Origin: Charina bottae
Lineage: Eukaryota > Chordata > Lepidosauria > Squamata > Charinaidae
DNA: 64,000 bases
Reading direction: 5' to 3'
Assembly: GCA_023362775.1 (NCBI GenBank)
Contig: JALMGJ010000001.1
Span: 60,357,501 to 60,421,500, forward strand
Numbering within the stretch: the stretch's first letter is position 1; each line of letters opens with the position of its first letter. Positions 23,460 to 35,196 of this stretch are shown here, in pieces. The position numbers were made by a program, and so were the translations under genes. Below the pieces are notes generated by a model. It ran no database searches. It had not been told where the DNA came from and saw only the letters and a program-made list of their open reading frames with translations.

Positions 23460-23788
23460 GTTCCAGCCAGGAGATGAAGTGAAAACAAAAAGAGAAACTT
23501 ATTCATTTGTGGCATCTCTGAAACTGAAAAAGATATTGGGGTAGTATTTATAAAAGTACTCTCTTTCACATGCACTGCTTGAATGTGATGATTGTATAAT
23601 AGATCTGTAGTGCCTATCTATGCACTTTAACACATTTATGCACACTAACAGCGTTCCGCGCATGTCATGCGGCCACATGACCGTGGAAGTGTCTTTGGAC
23701 AACGCTGGCTCTTCAGCTAACAAACGGAGATGAGCACCGGCCCCTAGAGTCGGACACGACTGCACAAATGTGCGGGGTAACCTTTACC
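23460..23788 (+). mobile_element. chimeric retro-insertion: copied local sequence joined to a SINE 3' end
   Basis: A 329-bp insert flanked by the 11-bp direct repeat tatacaagatt (23449-23459 and 23789-23799). Its first 169 bp (23460-23628) copy 24153-24321 with only a handful of mismatches. A 17-bp linker follows, then the 3' half of a second-group SINE (23646-23788) ending cctttacc right at the TSD. The paralogous block at 26982-27348 shows the unfilled site. The SINE end at the 3' junction suggests target-primed insertion followed by a template jump to nearby sequence. Confidence 0.75.
23646..23788 (+). mobile_element. second-group SINE, 3' half only
   Basis: Starts at taacagcgttccgcg in the SINE body and ends cggggtaacctttacc. 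The tRNA-like head is missing. It forms the 3' part of the chimeric insert. Confidence 0.85.
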
Positions 23789-24138
23789 TATACAAGATTC
23801 CTACTCTTACTCTTTATGAAGAAAACTAAAGGGGCAGGAAAAAGAGAAAAAAAACCCCAAATTTGCTTTTATTAAATCTGATCCCCTTCAGTAAAGCAAT
23901 AAAGTATTATTCTGGTTACCTAAGTCTTCATTCAGTCCATTCCTTTAGCTCATAGATAAGAAGGTCCATGGGCCTCATTGGGACATGTCATTTGCTTTCT
24001 TGCAAGAAACATAATGCAAGAATTATCTCTTTGCAAATGTAATAGACCTATCATTGGAAATACTTAAAACTGCAGACTAATTTTTTCCCTTGACAAGACT
24101 GTTGTATCTTTGAAAGTCCACATGCCAGACAGATATTT
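23789..24138 (+). repeat. duplicated block B, copy 1
   Basis: Nearly identical to 26991-27348. It differs by a few substitutions and a 14-bp segment near its start that is present only in the other copy. No terminal repeats, tail or coding potential, so it looks like a segmental duplicate rather than a transposon. Confidence 0.85.
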
Positions 24139-24152
24139 AGCAGGTGAAGCTT

Positions 24153-24321
24153 GTTCCAGCCAGGAGATGAAGTGAAAACAAAAAGAGAAACTTATTCATT
24201 TGTGGCATCTCTGAAACTGAAAAAGATATTGGGGTAGTATTTGTAGGAGTACTCCCTTTCACATGCACTGCTTGAATGTGATGATTGTATAATAGAACTG
24301 TAGTGCCTATTTATGCACTTT
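24153..24321 (+). repeat. block A, likely source copy
   Basis: The partner of 23460-23628, from gttccagccagg to tatgcactttt. It lacks a SINE end and TSD, so it is the likelier original from which the chimeric insert was copied. Confidence 0.75.
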
Positions 24322-24814
24322 TCTATTTTGTCCTTTGTGCTTGGGGATTACTGATCTAAATACACAATGAAGACACAGGCAAACCCACATTGGTACTAAC
24401 ATATTAACCATAATTATTCACTCTTCATAGAATCATTTGATATTCTGTGCTCAGCATTGAGATCACAGCAAATGTTGACTGACAGAAAGATTACCTAATA
24501 AACCTTCATCACAAACGAATTAATCACTTTGAATAAAATGTTAAATTGGCTAGCATTAAAACACCAAAGAACTGGGTGTTGGACCATTTTCAAATGACCT
24601 TAGTTGAGCACAAATATAGCCAGGTGAAAAATACCAGCAATATTGCATAAAATAGTAACCTCTGGACTTTAGCAGATTTACCTGTTTAAACAAGGAAAAG
24701 ATAAAAGGGAGATGAAAACCTTCAAATATTCTGCGGTACCTATATACCATCATGCTATTCTCTTTTCAGGTAGGCAGGGTTATGCAAAGCACAGAGAAGG
24801 AGTAAGAAGTGTGT
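24322..24814. other. unique DNA
   Basis: Nothing recognised. Confidence 0.4.
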
Positions 24815-25036
24815 GTGCCTTCAAGTCAGTGTTGACTCCTGGTGACTGTCTGAACTAGTCCCTGCAGTTTTCTTGGCAAGATTTCAGAAGTAGTTTGCCC
24901 TTGCCTGCTTCCTAGGGCTGAGAGAAAGTGACTGGCCCAAAGTCACCCAGCTGGCTTTGTGCCTAAGGCAGGACTAGAACTCAGAGTTCCTGGTTTCTAG
25001 CCTGGTGCCTTAACTGCTACACCAAACTGGATCTCA
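24815..25036 (-). mobile_element. Sauria-type SINE, antisense
   Basis: In antisense order: 3' end (gtgccttcaagtcagtgttg), conserved gtccctgcagttttcttggc, shared middle (ctggcccaaagtcacccagc) and tRNA-like head (ccttaactgctacaccaaac). A single-unit copy that serves as the reference for the expanded SINE at 44601-45521. Confidence 0.85.
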
Positions 25037-26981
25037 TAAGAAATAATAAAACAAACAAACAAAGGCATAAGATATGACAAAGATACATAGCTAAAACTAG
25101 TCTACACCAGCCCCATTCATTCTTTCTCTTCTTTCTTTCTAACCTTCCTCTACAATGTTCATACATAGAACTTCTTCAGACTTCTGACATGTTACTTTTT
25201 CCAGGATCTCATCAACTCCACCCAACCATATTTACTTGGTCTTCCTCTTGACCCTTTCATTCTTCCTTTGTGCTTTTGGCATGTGATTCTATCCTCTGAA
25301 TCTACAGAGCCAGGCACTAAGTATGCCATGCTCAAAGATGTCAAAAGCGATTGCAAGATCAAGGAGAATCAGTATCTCTTTTTTGCAAAGGCGACCATGG
25401 CTATCACAATCCCTTAGCTAGGCCTGAACTTGGTTTATTGTCCCAAACTGTATAAAGCCAACTGAGGAAATCTCTGACAATCTAGATAAACTGCCATTCC
25501 TTTGTTAAATTACATTTTCCTAATGCCATTAAGTCAAGCTTGCTTGCATCATTTTTATTTTTAGCCTATCCTGAGGATAAGTTTGTATTGTTTTCTTCAT
25601 CTCATCCTTTTCCCTGCCATTTTAGAGCAAGTGTTATCAAATGGCTAGGATGTTGAATTAGAACTGGTAATGAGGGCTTGGATTCAAACCTTATTTTCCC
25701 ATCCTCAAGCCCAAGAGCAAATTGCATGGCTTTGAGCTAGTTATGCTCCTTCAAACTAAACAGCTGTAAAAGTTTGGGGTGGAAAAAAATGAGGAGAAGA
25801 AACGGAGCCTTACACACTCCTTTAAGCTCCTTGGAGGAAAGATGGAATAAAAACGCCCTAAATAACAATATAAATGAATTTAACTTGGAATGGCCATCTG
25901 AATTATCTCATCATTCTTTGGGAACTGCCCCTCCAGACTCAAATTACAGGCAGCCCATTTCACAGGCACCACAGTTTCAGAATTTGTGAGAATTTCAGTG
26001 AATTGTCAGCTGCTCTCTAATACACTTATTTATCCCTTGAATTCCTTGCCCTACTTTAAAATGGCTTCCTTCTTTCCTTTATTCTTACTACTCAGACTAG
26101 AAAAGGGAAAATATTATTTATCATGAGCCTGTTGAAAATGAAAGGCTTTTACATTTTAATGAGTACTAAATAGGAGCAAGGAAATATTGTTCATTAACTG
26201 TAATCGGTGGAATTGCTTGAGTGAGCTTCTTTTAGAGGCCGCTTTAAACGGTTCACTCAAGTAAAGCAGTTTATATGGTAATTAAGGGAGCATTTTTCTG
26301 TCAACATCTGTGCTACTATTTATAATGCTGAAGGTATCGTATTCCACCACTGGAGAAGCATAAAGTGAGGAGGGTGAGGAGGGATTGGCCAAAGGGATCT
26401 TATAGTCAGTCTCTCTCTTTGTCATATTTCACTTTTCTCTTTCTATCGCTTTTCTCTTTCTTGTTCCTTCTTCGAATCCCCAGGGTATGGTGAAAAACTG
26501 TCCTCTGGTTCCTAATCGAACAACATTATCATTCTGATATCTTTTCATTAATCTTTCCTTTTGCTCGGCAGCCAGCCTGGGAGACCCAGACTGCTTAGGA
26601 AAATCAGAGATCTGTCAGTCAGGCATTGTAATATCTACTAGGCTTCGCTTTTCAGTCTCTAATAAATACCCACATCACTGGATGAACGTACCACAGTTTC
26701 CGAAGGTGAGGCAAGCAATGTTTTGGGCCGGTGAGTGCATTTTAGATTTTGAGAACATGCCATGGCTGTTTTTCAAAATGGCTGCCATAGAGACTTGCAC
26801 ATTCATTCAATGGCTGCTGTGGCACACACATGGCCACACACAGAGACCCATTTATTATTAGAAGGAAAACTCTACTGTTACCCCACTTAGCTTACCCCCA
26901 GCTGCTCTCTACTCCCCCCCACCAGTCTCTTTTAGTCCTTTTTCTGGACAGGTGAGCACACTTCCAAATGAAGATTGGAAG
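25037..26981. other. unique DNA
   Basis: Includes 25130-25260, which is CT-rich, and a short inverted pair cttgagtga/tcactcaag at about 26217 and 26254. No gene recognised. Confidence 0.4.
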
Positions 26982-27348
26982 ATAGGTATACAAGATTCCT
27001 ACTCTTACTGCACATCCAGACATCTTTATGAAGAAAACTAAAGGGGCAGGAAAAAGAGAAAAAAACCTCAAATTTGCTTTTATTAAATATGATCCCCTTC
27101 GGTAAAGCAGTAAAGTATTATTCTGGTTACCTAAGTCTTCATTCAGTCCATTCCTTTAGCTCATAGATAAGAAGGTCCATGGGCCTCATTGGGACATGTC
27201 ATTTGCTTTCTTGCAAGAAACATAATGCAAGAATTATCTCTTTGCAAATGTAATAGACCTATCATTGGAAATACTTAAAACTGGAGACTAATTTTTTCCC
27301 TTGACAAGACTGTTGTATCTTTGAAAGTCCACATGCCAGACAGATATT
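26982..27348 (+). repeat. duplicated block B, copy 2 (empty-site paralogue)
   Basis: Begins ataggtatacaagattcc, so it includes the target sequence that at 23444-23459 is interrupted by the chimeric insert. It then matches 23800-24138 almost throughout, with the extra cacatccagacat segment at 27010-27022. It therefore preserves the pre-insertion state. Confidence 0.85.
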
Positions 27349-28230
27349 GTAGCTTCCTCCCCTTTTTATTTTCTAAGAATGCCTATAGAAGACCAAATGG
27401 CATTCTGAAAAATCAAGATTAGGCTAGAGGCTTCCATTTCTTAATTTCAAAAAATTAAAGAGAAGCAGGGATGTTAGCTAGTCTGGTACTACCTTAACTA
27501 TTCCTGTTCTAGGACATTGCCTATACCTGAATAAGCCTTGTCTTTTATAGTTTACACTTGGACCTGACTACTTGTTCATTCTGCTGCATCCACACATCGT
27601 GTGAAGCCATGGTTTGCTTTAACCAAATTTGCTGAAGAAGCCATATTGGCCTATTTTATACAACGCTAAATCATAATTTACCAATCACAGTTTTTGGGCT
27701 CATCTATTGTCCCTAGCATAAAGCAAATAGCCACAAGAAGGCTTAGTGAGCTGTGTGAACCCAAATGGTTCCATGGAACACTTTAGTCACTTTCTCATTC
27801 TTATTTCTGCCATTTTCCATTTCAGAAGCGAAACCAGGGAGGCAGCAGCTTTATCAAGATTCGAGGAAGAGGAACCCTCCCACGTTCTCCTGCCTCCCTT
27901 CTCCGCATTTTCCTCCTCTTATGTTTCCTGAAACCTTGCCTCCCTGGCATAGATTGATAGAAACCCACAAAAAGGCTTGCATTATTCTGAGCTGCAATGG
28001 ATTGCCGCTTGGCTTCAGTAACTGTTTCCCAACATTGGCTTATTTCCTTATTAGACAGGGAACTTACTTCAATATCTGAACAAATCTCTTCCCTTACTTG
28101 TGTATGTATAAAGACACAAAAGCAATTCATCAGGCGTTCTTTTAGAATCAGTGGTGTTTCAAAGGGTCTTTTAAAACTTTTCATTCTTTACTGACAATGT
28201 CGCATTGCCATACTGCACAAGCACACGGCG
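27349..28230. other. unique DNA
   Basis: Overlapping frames of 60-120 codons at 27746-28184 lie on both strands without known domains and are most likely chance. Confidence 0.4.
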
Positions 28231-28328
28231 GGGCATGTTTTAGTGGTTCATTAATACCCGTCGTGGATGTGCAGCCGCACACATTCAGCCGCCTGAGGTG
28301 TATATTAATGGACCATTAAAACATGCCC
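28231..28328. other. 98-bp imperfect stem-loop with preserved CpGs
   Basis: Arms gggcatgttttagtggttca (from 28231) and tggaccattaaaacatgccc (to 28328) pair with few mismatches around a loop of about 42 bp that is CpG-rich relative to its surroundings. No TSD was seen and no other copy was seen in the window. It may be a conserved non-coding element or the relic of a short foldback transposon. Confidence 0.45.
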
Positions 28329-29580
28329 AGGAGTATCTTAAAGCTGTTACAATATGTCTCTGCAATTTTAAATTCAATTTTTGTGGGGGGTTTTCCTAAG
28401 GAAAAAAACTTTGCAAAACCATGGTTTTTCTTCCTGTTTCATGAAGATGAAAATAATGGCAATGAATGACAATGAATTAGGAGTTTCAAACACTTAGCCT
28501 CCCTTCCCCAACCCCCAAGCAGTTTTGCTTGGTCTCATTCGCCTTTAAAATATAAGTTGTTGTAATCATATCAGTATATAAGAGTTTTAAGTGTTCATCA
28601 TGTGTTAACCAGTGACAAATGTACTTAGGCTACCACAGAGGCACAAAGTAGTGATCCACAGACACATACTGGTGCCTTCACCTTTAAGTTCCAGGCAGCC
28701 AGAAATGTGTATTTTATTCATGCACTTGCTTGCTTGAAAAGAGCCGTATTGCTGTTTGTGCTACAGAAGCTCAGAACTACTTGAACTATGCTATTTGCAT
28801 CCCCCCAATGTTGTCTCTTAGAGGGATGAATATTGATCTTACGGCTTATTTCACACATTATACATTAGCAAGTCAGGATTAGCTACTGAAGATACAGTAT
28901 ACTCAGTGGAAACCCATAACTATTCCTGCTCCAACTCATCATATGAAACATCTCTCTACAAACATTCTGCTCACTTTCACCCTTGGTATGTTTAGTTGTA
29001 CATGTAAAACTACTTAGGGGTGTGTGTGTGTATAATATATATTTATTGGTGTGTATATATAAATATACAAGTATGTATGTGATATGTATATATATCTGCA
29101 TGTGGGCCATGTATTACAATTTACACATTTCAAAAACTATTTGGAAGAGATGCTTCAGACTTTGCATAAATGTAAATGAATCCCCTCTCTGTTATTCATT
29201 AAACCAATCTAACTTTTTTCAGGATGTCTTTTGAACCTGAAAAAAGTACAAAGGCATTAACTTTTTTGAGTGGATTCTTCCAAATCATTTCTGAAGCATG
29301 AATAGTATCACAGGTGGAGGATGTGCCAGAGATCTCAGGATCCAAAAGATAAATTTCAGCACAAAAGACCTTCTTCTGAACCATTTTTCTGTATTTGTGC
29401 CATAAGTCAAAGATAGAAAAACTTAGTTTCTCTATCAGCCAAGCAAGCTAATAATATAAACAGCATTAGTTTCAGCAGGTAAGCAAAAGGATTTCTCCTC
29501 CCTCTTTTGCCTGACTGCAAAGATTTCAGAAGAAAAGTTGGAATACAGCAACTTAATTTATAAATATATAAATACATGCC
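28329..29580. other. unique DNA with short GT/AT tracts
   Basis: Short GTGTGT and ATAT tracts near 29020-29095. No gene recognised. Confidence 0.4.
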
Positions 29581-29592
29581 TAACTTAAACTA

Positions 29593-29927
29593 GGGGGCGT
29601 GGTGGCTCAGCGGGTAAGACGCCAGGCTTGTTGATCGGAAGATCGCAAGTTCGGAGGTTCGAATCCCTAGCCCTGCGTGCGGAGAGAGCTCCCGCACTAG
29701 CTCCAGCTCTTGCCAACCTAGCAATTCGAAAGCATGCAAATGCAAGTAGATTAATAGGTACCACTTCGGTGGGAAGGTAACAGCATTCCGCGCGCGTCAT
29801 GCGGCCACATGACCGTGGAAGCGTCTTCGGACAACGCTGGCTCTTCGGCTAACAAACGGAGATGAGCACCGGCCCCTAGAGTCGGACACGACTGCACAAA
29901 TGTGCAGGGGGTACCTTTACCTTTTTA
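29593..29927 (+). mobile_element. tRNA-derived SINE (second group), intact
   Basis: Full-length with head gggcgtggtggctcagcggg, box B ggttcgaatcc, and end acctttaccttttt. TSD aacttaaacta at 29582-29592 and 29928-29938. Many CpGs are intact, suggesting a young insertion. Confidence 0.92.
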
Positions 29928-29938
29928 AACTTAAACTA

Positions 29939-30970
29939 TGTTATATGTGTACAGCTATTGCTAAATTCCACCCTTAGAGTTAATTACGGGCTTTAATTAT
30001 ACTGAGCTGGCAATAAGCTAGCAGAAAATTGATATTCTTGGGTTTTCTTTGGAACCTTTTCTTGTCAGGTAGACACAATCTCTCAAAATCGGTTCCTCTC
30101 TTATCTTCAGTGATCTCATCAATCCAGAGCACTCCACCAAAATATATGTGGCCCACCCTGGAACCTGTGTGTCTTCAGCAGCTAAATTGCCTAAATCCAT
30201 CTCAATTTTTCAGCTGTGATCTTCTTTTCCCCAGGCTCATCAGCCGATTTCAACTTTCTCTCTCTCGTTCCCCCACTCAACTCCATCCTAAGAACATCTC
30301 TGTGTATGAGACAATCTTATTTGTTTCACTTACTGCTTTCTTCCCAAAACATCCTTATCACCTTCCAAGTACAATTTGTGTGTCTGGGAGAGCACATGAC
30401 AATGCTTAGTTACTCCATTCTATCACACAGAACTCTATGTGTCTGTGTATAAACCTATTTGAAGCAGTTTTGCATGATGCATAAAACCATTCCTCATCTT
30501 CCTAAGTCTTTGGAAGGGGAGAAGGCAGACAAAATGAGGAGTGGACTGAAGTCATGAAAGTCATATGCTGAACTTTCTGCAAAGTATACTTAAAAGACTT
30601 GTCCATTGCAGCAGCTGAATGACAGTTTGTGCAAGGGACATAGTATTGGATCAATAGTATGTGGATGGCTGAAGACTGGCACCACAGCATTACTGATGGC
30701 TACTATTAGGAAACAATAGAAGTAGAGGTTGTTAGGGAAGAGGATGATAATGTTCTCTTTCAGTGTTAGGCACTTTGGGCTCTCTGACTGCAAGTGGCAA
30801 TTTCAGCTACCCTGATATCCCTTAACTTGCAGCAGTGCCTGTCACTGTGGGAATTGGGACTCTTTCACTCACAGACTCTCTTCTGCAACCTTAGACTTGT
30901 TGGAAAATTACTGTGGATAATTTCCAGTTTAGTTTGCATTCAGCACATTCCCAGTCAATCCCTATATTCA
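29939..30970. other. unique DNA
   Basis: A 126-codon frame at 30029-30409 has no recognised motif and is probably chance. Confidence 0.4.
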
Positions 30971-31011
30971 GATCAGATCAGATCAGATCAGATCAGATCA
31001 GATCAGATCAG

Positions 31012-31054
<43 letters not shown>
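30971..31054 (+). repeat. compound microsatellite (GATCA)8 (AC)n
   Basis: Eight perfect GATCA pentamers at 30971-31010, then an AC run from about 31016 to 31054. Confidence 0.95.
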
Positions 31055-31055
<1 letters not shown>

Positions 31056-31890
31056 ACTCTGTTCAGCAAATGTCAAAACAGTTAACTGGCAAAATGGGAC
31101 AAAAGCAGGGAAAGAGAAAGTTATGAACAACAGACAGGAGATAAAAAGGGCAGAGAACTTAATAACAACAATCTACATTCTTAGTATCTCTATATCTATC
31201 CAAAGGATCAGAACTTTCCAGAGCCACTGGAAACACTACCATGGGTAATTAGCATAGACAGTCCCAAAGGGAGTGGCCTTTGGTTATCCCAGCTTTAACC
31301 CTTCTATGTACAGAGTCCATTGGAGTTGGGCAGCTTAAAAATTGAAACAAACAAATAAAAGCAGCAGAATAGAGATGGAAAGTAGGACACCATGTGATCT
31401 TTCCTCTATTCTGCACCATTCAAGAAACATCTGATGGATTGGGATGATATATCCAACAAGACTAAGATTACATTTAGTCCTCCCTAACTTTGCACAAGCC
31501 ACTATTGCTACAAAAGTCAGCTATTTATTTTGCTTATTATATCTAATGAACAATTCAGACAAAAATTGAGGGCACTTGTTACAAGACACTTAGCTGCTCT
31601 AGAGTTGAAGGAAGGAAACAAGCTCTACAAACTAGTAAAACTAGTATTAACTTATGAATTTTTAGCTTGAGAACAAGGGAAAGAATCATCTCTCACTCTC
31701 TCTCCCCCCCCCCCCAGAATACGTCATATGTCTTCAGAGAGTTTAGGACCTGACCTTGTTGTAATGAGGTTATTAAATGGTGTGATAAAGCAAGTGGCAA
31801 AAGGGGCAACAATTTTAAAAAACGTTGAGGTTTTTTCCCCTCTGCCTGTGGAAGCAACTATGTGCCAAATACAATTTGTGGAATATAAGA
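31055..31890. other. unique DNA
   Basis: Contains a CT/C-rich run at 31689-31717. No gene recognised. Confidence 0.4.
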
Positions 31891-31895
31891 ATACA

Positions 31896-31925
<30 letters not shown>
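31891..31925 (+). repeat. (CATA)n microsatellite
   Basis: About nine tetramers. Confidence 0.9.
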
Positions 31926-31928
<3 letters not shown>

Positions 31929-32080
31929 TGCCAGGAATGAAGGGGAAGAGAGGTTTGCACATATATATCATGACCATCACTGTCCATCTGTAATTATTCT
32001 AATCAGGAACCAGTCATTAGAAAATGTTGGAAAAAGAGGTGGGGGGAGAAGTAGCATGCAAATGTATTTTATAGAGAGAG

Positions 32081-32087
32081 TGTGTGT

Positions 32088-32124
<37 letters not shown>
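32081..32124 (+). repeat. (GT)n microsatellite
   Basis: GT run with one A interruption near 32092. Confidence 0.92.
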
Positions 32125-32126
<2 letters not shown>

Positions 32127-32719
32127 ATAAACATGAGTATAACATCTGTCAGGAAGCTCTATCTCTAAAGCTATTTTAGAAAATGTGTTGCTTTTTGAAG
32201 CATTTAGGAATGTACTATAAACTGCTTCTGTGGAAAAAATGTACATTCTGTTAGAATCTGCTAATCAAGACTGTTGGTCTGGATTGATTTTTAAAAAATG
32301 TGTTCCATTCCCATTTTCCCTTGTCCTGATATCTCCTCAGGATATCTTCTCTTCCCTCCATGCTACTCGCAGTTTCTCCATATTCCCTATCCTCTTTTGA
32401 CTCTGACGACATTCCTAATGTGTGAAAATAGAAGTCTCTGCTAGTCATATCCAAATTCAGTCTCATCACCATCTTGCAGCCATTGCAGCCATTGCTAAGC
32501 AAAAGGTTCAGGAATCCTGCAAGCTGAGTCTGAAGGCAACAGCTATTTACAAGTGAACTTTTCTTTCAAGACTGTTATTAAGATCAATGCCACATCTGAA
32601 CCTGGATATTTTCTTTGGCTGCCTTAATTACTGTAGAATCACTGCCATCCCACCTTGCTTCCTGCGTCGGTCTTGTCCCTGCTCTTCCCAGGACATTTGA
32701 ACAATCCATATTTTGGCTC
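32125..32719. other. unique DNA
   Basis: Nothing recognised. Confidence 0.35.
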
Positions 32720-32900
32720 ATGTAGGGTTTCACGGCCAGCATCTGTTGGGCAGTGTTGGGCTTCAGGGTTTAGTGACCGTGGTCTAGAAAACAGATTTCC
32801 GGATGCTTCGTTGGCAACTGTGGCTGGCGTCTTCAGAGGCTATGCAGACCGCAGGCAACTGAGCAGGGACTGTCTGGGCTCCTGTCAGGATAAAGACAGG
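32720..32900 (-). mobile_element. Penelope-like terminal-repeat remnant with decayed hammerhead-like core
   Basis: Begins tagggtttcacggccagcat, a start I associate with a common squamate repeat. The minus strand reads CTGAAGA (32830-32836), a degenerate stem region (gccagcc then ggcaac) and GAAGC (32805-32809) where an active hammerhead would have GAAA. This is the same motif order as in the palindromic elements but with different stem sequence, so it is a different family or subfamily. Family assignment is inference. Confidence 0.4.
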
Positions 32901-33312
32901 GTTAGGGTTAAACCTTGAAGCCCAACCCTGCCCAACAATTTGAATAATATTACAAAAGCTTACAAAAGCTTCAGTCAACCTGTTGAGATTTACCTCTGTC
33001 CCTTCACACATATGTATTTTTATCCCATGTTGTTCATCTAGAGATCCATGATACTTATTTCATTTCATTTCATTCTTTTCACATTGTGTCTGGTTCATTC
33101 ATTTGCTTTTTATTTGCCTTCTCTTCTTTCCATCTCTCTTCCTCGTCTCTGGGTAAAGTCACACATACATGACATAAACATCAAATGGAGATTTGTATAT
33201 GTGGTTGTCCATATTTGATTAGTTTGTCGTACTCTTTCCACATCCTTCATAATTTTGTAATTCATCAATATTTAGTTATCATTTTTCATGAATCTTTTTC
33301 TTTCTATCACAT
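32901..33312. other. unique T-rich DNA
   Basis: Nothing recognised. Confidence 0.35.
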
Positions 33313-33325
33313 TTGTATCTAGAAT

Positions 33326-33645
33326 AGGGGGCGCGATGGCTCAGCGGTTAAGACGCCAGGCTTGTCGATTGGAAGGTCGCAAGTTCGAGACCCAAGTGCC
33401 GCGTTATGGAGTGAGCTCCCGCACTAGCCCCAGCTCTTGCCAACCTAGCAATTCGAAAGCATGCAAATGCAAGTAGATAAATAGGTACCACTTCGGTGGG
33501 AAGGTAACAGCGTTCCACGCGCATCATGCTGGCCACATGACCACGGATCATCTTCAGACAACGCTGGCTCTTCGGCTAAGAAACGGAGATGAGCACTGCC
33601 CCCTAGAGTCAGACACGACTGTACAGGGGAAAACCTTTACCTTTA
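33326..33645 (+). mobile_element. tRNA-derived SINE (second group), somewhat diverged
   Basis: Head gggggcgcgatggctcagcg; the box B region is shortened (gcaagttcgagacc). Body and cctttaccttta end are present. TSD ttgtatctagaat at 33313-33325 and 33646-33658. Confidence 0.9.
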
Positions 33646-33658
33646 TTGTATCTAGAAT

Positions 33659-34029
33659 GCAGGAAACCTAGAAAGTGGTAAATGTGTTTTTAATTGCTGC
33701 ATCTCATTTTGCATATTCTTTGAAACCAGTTAAAATATTAGCACCAGGAAACTGTGTACATGGTAGAAGTGGTAGTAAATTAAAGGGTTTGTTATCAACT
33801 ATGTTATCAATCCAAAAATATTATCTATTATCTCTTCCTTTTGGCCTGTGCACATATATTACCTCTTAGGAGGGCATGACTTTATACTGTTGGAACTCAT
33901 ATCTTACATAGCAATATCTTTATGTGCATTTTTATGTTTCAGAAATCTTTATCTGTAACATTTTATTATGCTAGTTACCACAGGGCCCATAATATCGGAT
34001 TATCAAGAATAAAGGGGCAAATGGCATTC
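33659..34029. other. unique DNA
   Basis: Nothing recognised. Confidence 0.35.
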
Positions 34030-34712
34030 CTATATTTTCATTAAAGTCACATTTCTATAGGAGTATGCTAAAGAGATGATAGCTGAAAATGCAAATGATC
34101 TGCAGGCTTTAGTAATGAAAGTCAAGGAGCACCATTAAATGGGAATAAAATTCAATATAAAGAAGCCCAAATTAATGACAACAGGTACAGCAACTAGCCT
34201 TAGAATTGACACTGGAGATAATGAAGTGGTGGATAGCTTCTGCCTTTTAGGATTGACTGTCAACAGTAAAGGAACCAACACTCAGGAAATATGCCACAGA
34301 GTAGCCACAATGGCCTTGGGAAAGATATTCAAATGCTGGAATGTATCTATACTTACAAAGATCAGAGTGGTACTGTAATGGGCTGTAAGAGTAAACTTGA
34401 AGAACAGGAGGAAGAGCCGCAACCAAGACAATAGTCAGATGAAATAAATTTGAGTCCAAGGCAGAAATGTAATTTGAGAAAACTTCTCAGACTTGACTTT
34501 CCCTAGTTCTCATGAAGAAAAAGAGAGGGAGGGGGGACGGGTATTCAGACTTGCAAGATTCTGTTACTGTTAATAAAAGTAGTGTTAGTATTCATAACTT
34601 TGGTCTTCTAGTCTGGTCTACCTCAAAGGGCTGACAGGTTCAGGCAGTGGTTTTCCCTGTGATACTCTATGGAAGCGAAAGATGGACTTGAAGAAGCATG
34701 GCAATATTGATG

Positions 34713-34919
34713 TCTATGAAGGTTCTCAGTCATCCAGGTGGAATTGTCTGTAGCTTGAATCATGTCAACTGGATTTCTATTTTCTCAGTGGAAACGTTTC
34801 GCTCCTTATCCAAGGAGCTTCTTCAGTCTGAAGAAGAAGACTGAAGAAGCTCCTTGGATAAGGAGCGAAACGTTTCCACTGAGAAAATAGAAATCCAGTT
34901 GACATGATTCAAGCTACAG
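34713..34919 (+). mobile_element. palindromic Penelope-like element, copy 2
   Basis: Starts ctatgaaggttctcagtcat and ends caagctacag. Inverted arms of roughly 80 bp surround an 8-nt loop near 34835. The TSD gcaatattgatg is at 34701-34712 and 34920-34931. Both arms carry CTGAAGA, the GCTCCTT/AAGGAGC stem and GAAAC (plus-strand core about 34842-34872). The spacer between arms is far shorter than in copy 1. It interrupts the LINE ORF at 34030-35590, giving an exact before/after comparison. Confidence 0.65.
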
Positions 34920-35196
34920 GCAATATTGATGCTTTTGAACTTTGATGTTGGAGAAGACTCTGGATAATACGATGGATAGCCAATAAAATAAGCAAATGGA
35001 TAATTGAACTAAATAAATCTAGAGTTCTTACTCAAGGCATAGATGACCAGGCTCAAAATATTACACTTCGGACACACTGCATAAAGACCTAGCTCTCTGG
35101 AGAAGTCCATAATGCTGGGAAATGTAGAAGGAAAGAGAAGAAGAGGATGACCAGCAGAAAGGGGGTGGACTTAATTACAGTGGCAATGAGTACATA

